Source: Candidatus Omnitrophota bacterium (GTDB lineage Bacteria > Omnitrophota > Gorgyraeia > 2-01-FULL-45-10). From it: DNA of 7,273 nucleotides. This document shows, in pieces, positions 4,434 through 7,273 of the stretch. Numbering within the stretch: position 1 is the stretch's first letter; every line of letters starts with the position of its first letter. The stretch is taken from positions 1 to 7,273 of the forward strand of contig PLLI01000090.1 in assembly GCA_003140915.1 (NCBI GenBank), written 5' to 3'. Position numbers and translations under genes: made by a program. The notes beneath the pieces were generated by a model. The model saw only the letters and a list, made by a program, of their open reading frames with translations, ran no database searches and was not told the origin of the DNA.

Positions 4434-5957
4434 ATGGAAAAGAGAAAGAACGAACTCATATACCAGAAACAGATCTTCGAGAGGCTCAAGAAGAGCATAA
4501 GCCTCAAAAAGGAAGAAGAGTGCATCGGTTGTATCATAAAACCCGCCGCATGGTGGGTGATCGAAAAACCGAACCCGAAACTTTCCGACCTTGCCAGGCT
4601 CATATCCTGCAGCTGCCCGCACTATAAAAATGTCCCAATAACCAAAGACCCTGTCTGCGCGAAATTGATATTGAACGTGATCAAAAAGGCCGGAGAGGCC
4701 AGGGTCCTCACCAAATTTAATTGCCTGGAGGGCCTGCATGGTTTCATATATCCCATAATGCAGGGAGATAAGGTTTACGGCTATATAGGATCGTGTTATA
4801 AAAAGAAGGACGTATCGGTCCAGATATTGGATGTCTTCGCGGCTTTTATGGACACGATAGTGCGCGAGATCCAGAAAGAGCTTGAGCTGTCGAACCTCTA
4901 CGAGACGGTGCGGCCCCGCGCGATAGCGCTATCCACGGTCCATACGGTCCACAGGCTCATCAGCTCCACTCTCGACCTCGCTGAATTGCTTCCGCGGATA
5001 GCCCGCCTTTCGCTGCAGATAATGCGCGCCAACAGGTGCTCGATAAAACTGGTCGATTCGAAACGTAAAATACTCCTTCCCAAGTCCACCATAGACCTGC
5101 GAAAGAAGAACGTCCGGCTGAAGAAGGTCAAGATAGGCAGGCACGCTCCCGGCAGGGCATTCAAGTATGGCAGGCCCATACGCGGCCGCGATTACCTCGC
5201 CACGCCGCTCATAGATGAAGACACGATCGGGGTCATAACCGTTTACGACAAGACAGACAGAAAACCGTTCACTTTATTCGACCAGGAGATAATGGCCACG
5301 ATGGGCGAGCAGGCCGTCATTGCGATAAAGAACGCCCAGCTCTACAAGGAGCAGGAACGGCTCACGATAGGGAGCATCAAGTCACTGGCGAAGGTCCTCG
5401 ACACCCGTGCGCCGGGCACATATGTGCCGCGCGCATCGTTCCTGAAGATCGCGCTCGCGATGGGGACTGAGATGCGTCTCGACGCGGAGAATATGAAGTC
5501 GCTCGAATACGCGGCGATCCTCCACGACGCGGGCGAGATAGTCGTGCCGTATGAGGTCCTTACCAAGCCGTCGAAACTCACCGGCAAAGAATACGCGATA
5601 GTGAAGGCTCATCCGATGGCGGGCGTAGAGCTGATAAAACATATGAAGGCCCTCAGGTCGGTGACTCCTATAATCTTATATCATCATGAGAATTACGACG
5701 GATCGGGCTACCCGAAGGGCTTGAAGAAGGAACAGATACCGATAGGCGCCAGGATAATGGCTATTGTCAGCGCTTTCGAGGCAATGATAACGAATAGGCC
5801 ATACCGCACCGTCAGGACGATATTTGCTGCCATCGAAGAGATCAGGAAACATTCCGGCACCCAGTTCGATCCGAAAGTCGTCCACGTTTTCTTAAGCGTT
5901 ATCAACCGGAAAGACGTCCAGCAGGCACTGGAGAAGGAGCTTTATGGACATCGATAA
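4434..5957 (+). CDS. PocR-like/GAF sensor with degenerate HD-GYP domain
   Basis: A 507-residue cytoplasmic protein. Residues about 28-150 are Cys-rich (C30, C33, C59, C61, C75, C97, C121) and resemble a PocR-type sensory domain (CPHY...C, then a C-LEG-LHGF-IYPI-x-GDKVYGYIGS pattern). Residues about 165-305 form a GAF domain (RLISSTLDLAELLPRIA; ATPLIDEDTIGVITVYD; FTLFDQEIMATMGEQAVIAI). Residues about 315-500 form an HD-GYP domain: LHDAGE (363-368), H393, HHENYDGSGYP (417-427), RPYR (455-458). HD-GYP enzymes hydrolyse cyclic di-GMP. Here the early HSxRV histidine is Y330, the LHDxGK lysine is E368, and the metal-binding aspartate before xFDAM is S446. Activity may be reduced or lost, leaving a sensory or scaffold role. 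It starts an operon with the next two genes. Confidence 0.85.
   Translation: MEKRKNELIYQKQIFERLKKSISLKKEEECIGCIIKPAAWWVIEKPNPKLSDLARLISCSCPHYKNVPITKDPVCAKLILNVIKKAGEARVLTKFNCLEGLHGFIYPIMQGDKVYGYIGSCYKKKDVSVQILDVFAAFMDTIVREIQKELELSNLYETVRPRAIALSTVHTVHRLISSTLDLAELLPRIARLSLQIMRANRCSIKLVDSKRKILLPKSTIDLRKKNVRLKKVKIGRHAPGRAFKYGRPIRGRDYLATPLIDEDTIGVITVYDKTDRKPFTLFDQEIMATMGEQAVIAIKNAQLYKEQERLTIGSIKSLAKVLDTRAPGTYVPRASFLKIALAMGTEMRLDAENMKSLEYAAILHDAGEIVVPYEVLTKPSKLTGKEYAIVKAHPMAGVELIKHMKALRSVTPIILYHHENYDGSGYPKGLKKEQIPIGARIMAIVSAFEAMITNRPYRTVRTIFAAIEEIRKHSGTQFDPKVVHVFLSVINRKDVQQALEKELYGHR
5934..5939 (+). promoter_or_regulatory. internal Shine-Dalgarno for the winged-helix gene
   Basis: AAGGAG, inside the end of the HD-GYP gene, lies 4 nt before ATG 5944 and supports that overlapping start. 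Confidence 0.6.
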
Positions 5958-6213
5958 GATCTTTCAATCGCCCGTTCACGTAAAGATAATAACTTTTTTC
6001 CACGAGAACCAGGCCTCGATCGACACGCCGCGCGGTGTCTCGACGTGGATAGGGGAAGAGAGAGCAAAGGTAAAGCCCGCCCTCGAAGATCTGGTCAATG
6101 CAAAGATACTTGTCGCGCACCGCACGACATCCACTACCGGCTACAGCTATACGTGCGAAGAGAAACTTATTTCGAAAATAGCGAAGATCCTTAAAAAAAG
6201 AAAGCTCGCGTAA
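5944..6213 (+). CDS. small winged-helix-like protein
   Basis: An 89-residue protein that I do not recognise as a named family. Residues about 10-60 read like a winged helix-turn-helix: helix SPVHVKIITFFHENQ (9-23), a second helix around TWIGEERAKV (34-43), a recognition-like helix KPALEDLVNAKILV (44-57), then a wing with TTSTTGYSYTC (61-71). A Lys-rich C-terminal helix (73-89) follows. This arrangement is typical of small MarR/ArsR-like regulators or transcription adaptor domains, without a ligand domain. The gene overlaps the HD-GYP gene by 14 nt and precedes the helicase by 15 nt, so it is co-expressed with both. It could regulate the operon or act as a helicase partner; neither can be shown here. 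Confidence 0.7.
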   Translation: MDIDKIFQSPVHVKIITFFHENQASIDTPRGVSTWIGEERAKVKPALEDLVNAKILVAHRTTSTTGYSYTCEEKLISKIAKILKKRKLA

Positions 6214-6228
6214 CCCCGAAATTTCCAA

Positions 6229-7273
6229 ATGAAAGCTTATTCGAAATCCTACGGAGAACTGAACGAACTCCAGAAGCAGGCGGTAGATCATATCGAAGGC
6301 CCTTTTCTCATCCTCGCCGGCCCCGGGACGGGGAAGACGCAGCTATTGAGCGTGCGTGCGGCCTATATAGTCGAGCGCAGGAAGGCTAATCCCGAAAATA
6401 TACTGATACTTACCTACACCAACGCCGCCGCAAAGGCGATGAAGGAACGCCTTGCCGCGGTCATAGGGCTCGCCGGATACGACGTCGAGGTCGGGACGTT
6501 CCACAGTTTCGCGAATAACCTGATACAGGAATCTGAAGAGGCCGCAAATTACATCGGCGACAAGGTCCAGCTGGACGAGGTCGAGCGGATGAGGGTAATG
6601 GAATATATCCTCGACAACACCGCGGCCTTAGATGAGATACGGCCGTTCAGGGCGCCTTACACGTACCTGAAAGAGATCCTGCAGCGGATAAGCGACCTTA
6701 AACGGGACGGCATATCTCCGGAGAGTTTTCGGCGCTACCTGGATAATAAAGAGAGCCTCTACCGTTCGTTCGAAGATAAGTACATAAAACGCCTCCAGGC
6801 GCTGGCCGTCGCGTATGGAAGCTATGAAGAGCTGAAAGAGGGCAAGGACAAACGCATCTTCGACGAGAGAGGAAGATACGACTTCGACGATATGATACTC
6901 TTCGCGACGGAGGTCCTCAAAAAAGAAGGCGCGATAAAGAGGGAGTATCAGGAGCAATATAAATACGTGATGGTCGACGAGTATCAGGATACGAACGGTT
7001 CGCAGATGGAATTCCTCTTCTGCCTCCTGGATTACAAGGACCCGAACCTCCTCTGCGTCGGCGACGACGACCAGTCCATATACAGGTTCCAGGGCGCCAA
7101 TATTGGCAATTTTAAGCTCTTCACCGAGCGTTTCCCCGAAGTGAAGGTGCTCTCTCTGAAAGAAAATTACCGTTCCGCCAAGGAGCTGATAGACTCATCG
7201 ACGAGGATAATAGGCCTGATCCCGCCGGCCGAAAGGATGGGACCCAAAGAGCTCACGGCGATGAAAGATTATC
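6229..7273 (+). CDS. UvrD/PcrA-type SF1A DNA helicase (3' end beyond window)
   Basis: At least 348 residues are encoded; the gene runs off the window. Superfamily 1A motifs appear in order: Q-motif LNELQKQAV (11-19), Walker A AGPGTGKT (30-37), motif Ia LTYTNAAA (61-68), motif Ib GTFHSF (89-94), motif II VDEYQDTN (249-256), motif III GDDDQSIYRFQGA (278-290), and motif IV-like LKENYRS (310-316). Domain 1B lies around 95-220. These enzymes unwind DNA 3' to 5' using ATP, in excision repair, replication restart or recombination. The AGPGTGKT form of Walker A is frequent in UvrD-family members that carry a C-terminal nuclease domain, but the C-terminus is not visible, so UvrD, PcrA or an AddA-like nuclease-helicase all remain possible. 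The ATG at 6229 lacks a Shine-Dalgarno; translation may depend on coupling to the preceding gene. Confidence 0.93.
   Translation, partial: MKAYSKSYGELNELQKQAVDHIEGPFLILAGPGTGKTQLLSVRAAYIVERRKANPENILILTYTNAAAKAMKERLAAVIGLAGYDVEVGTFHSFANNLIQESEEAANYIGDKVQLDEVERMRVMEYILDNTAALDEIRPFRAPYTYLKEILQRISDLKRDGISPESFRRYLDNKESLYRSFEDKYIKRLQALAVAYGSYEELKEGKDKRIFDERGRYDFDDMILFATEVLKKEGAIKREYQEQYKYVMVDEYQDTNGSQMEFLFCLLDYKDPNLLCVGDDDQSIYRFQGANIGNFKLFTERFPEVKVLSLKENYRSAKELIDSSTRIIGLIPPAERMGPKELTAMKDY

Noticed and set aside
4898..5885. Several long antisense open frames inside the HD-GYP gene
   Set aside because: They are mirror frames of a gene with clear domains, have no recognisable motifs or ribosome sites, and overlap each other.
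6628..6957. Antisense open frame inside the helicase gene
   Set aside because: It lies opposite conserved helicase coding sequence and shows no domain or start signal.

Overview
The window looks like a contig piece from an uncultured Gram-negative-type bacterium, most plausibly Candidatus Omnitrophota (OP3) or a related lineage. This is inferred, not proven. It rests on heavy use of ATA for isoleucine next to C- and G-ending codons in the right half, a type IV prepilin-like protein, a small Cys-rich DUF6485-type protein, and many exported TPR and lipoprotein-like products. No rRNA, tRNA, CRISPR array, transposase or integrase gene is visible.

Left half (1-3791, all on +): a string of small accessory genes. 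In order: a type II toxin-antitoxin pair (RHH antitoxin and RelE/ParE-type toxin) behind a good sigma70 promoter; a DUF2846-like lipoprotein; an overlapping or tightly packed set of DUF6485-like Cys-rich protein, cupin and exported TPR protein; an exported protein that joins a SecD P1-head-like domain to TPR repeats; and a membrane-anchored or exported YHS-domain protein. The gaps between these modules carry copies of one short repeat (core GCGAAAATGATGGGGCGG). There are five copies in 3.4 kb, at 23, 616, 1121, 2242 and 3421. The 1121 and 3421 copies share a longer block of about 45 nt that includes the first six codons of the DUF6485-type gene. At 3421 this leaves a 12-codon remnant of that gene and supplies the C-terminus of the SecD/TPR protein. 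The layout suggests modules assembled or shuffled at a shared repeat, although a shared cis element is also possible.

Middle (3792-4433): a short convergent gap with a GGGGACGG motif, a minus-strand prepilin-like gene, and a compact divergent promoter region. The plus-strand promoter is a perfect TTGACA-N17-TATAAT. Both promoters lie so close to their start codons that the mRNAs are predicted to be leaderless or nearly so.

Right half (4434-7273, +): an apparent operon with more GC-rich, ATA-biased codon use and no copy of the repeat. It encodes a Cys-rich PocR-like/GAF/HD-GYP protein whose HD-GYP site has lost key residues, a small winged-helix-like protein overlapping it by 14 nt, and a UvrD/PcrA-type SF1 helicase cut off by the window end. 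The left genes look like mobile or accessory cargo (defence or stress TA, envelope and periplasmic proteins, metal-binding proteins). The right genes look like resident signalling and DNA-repair functions.
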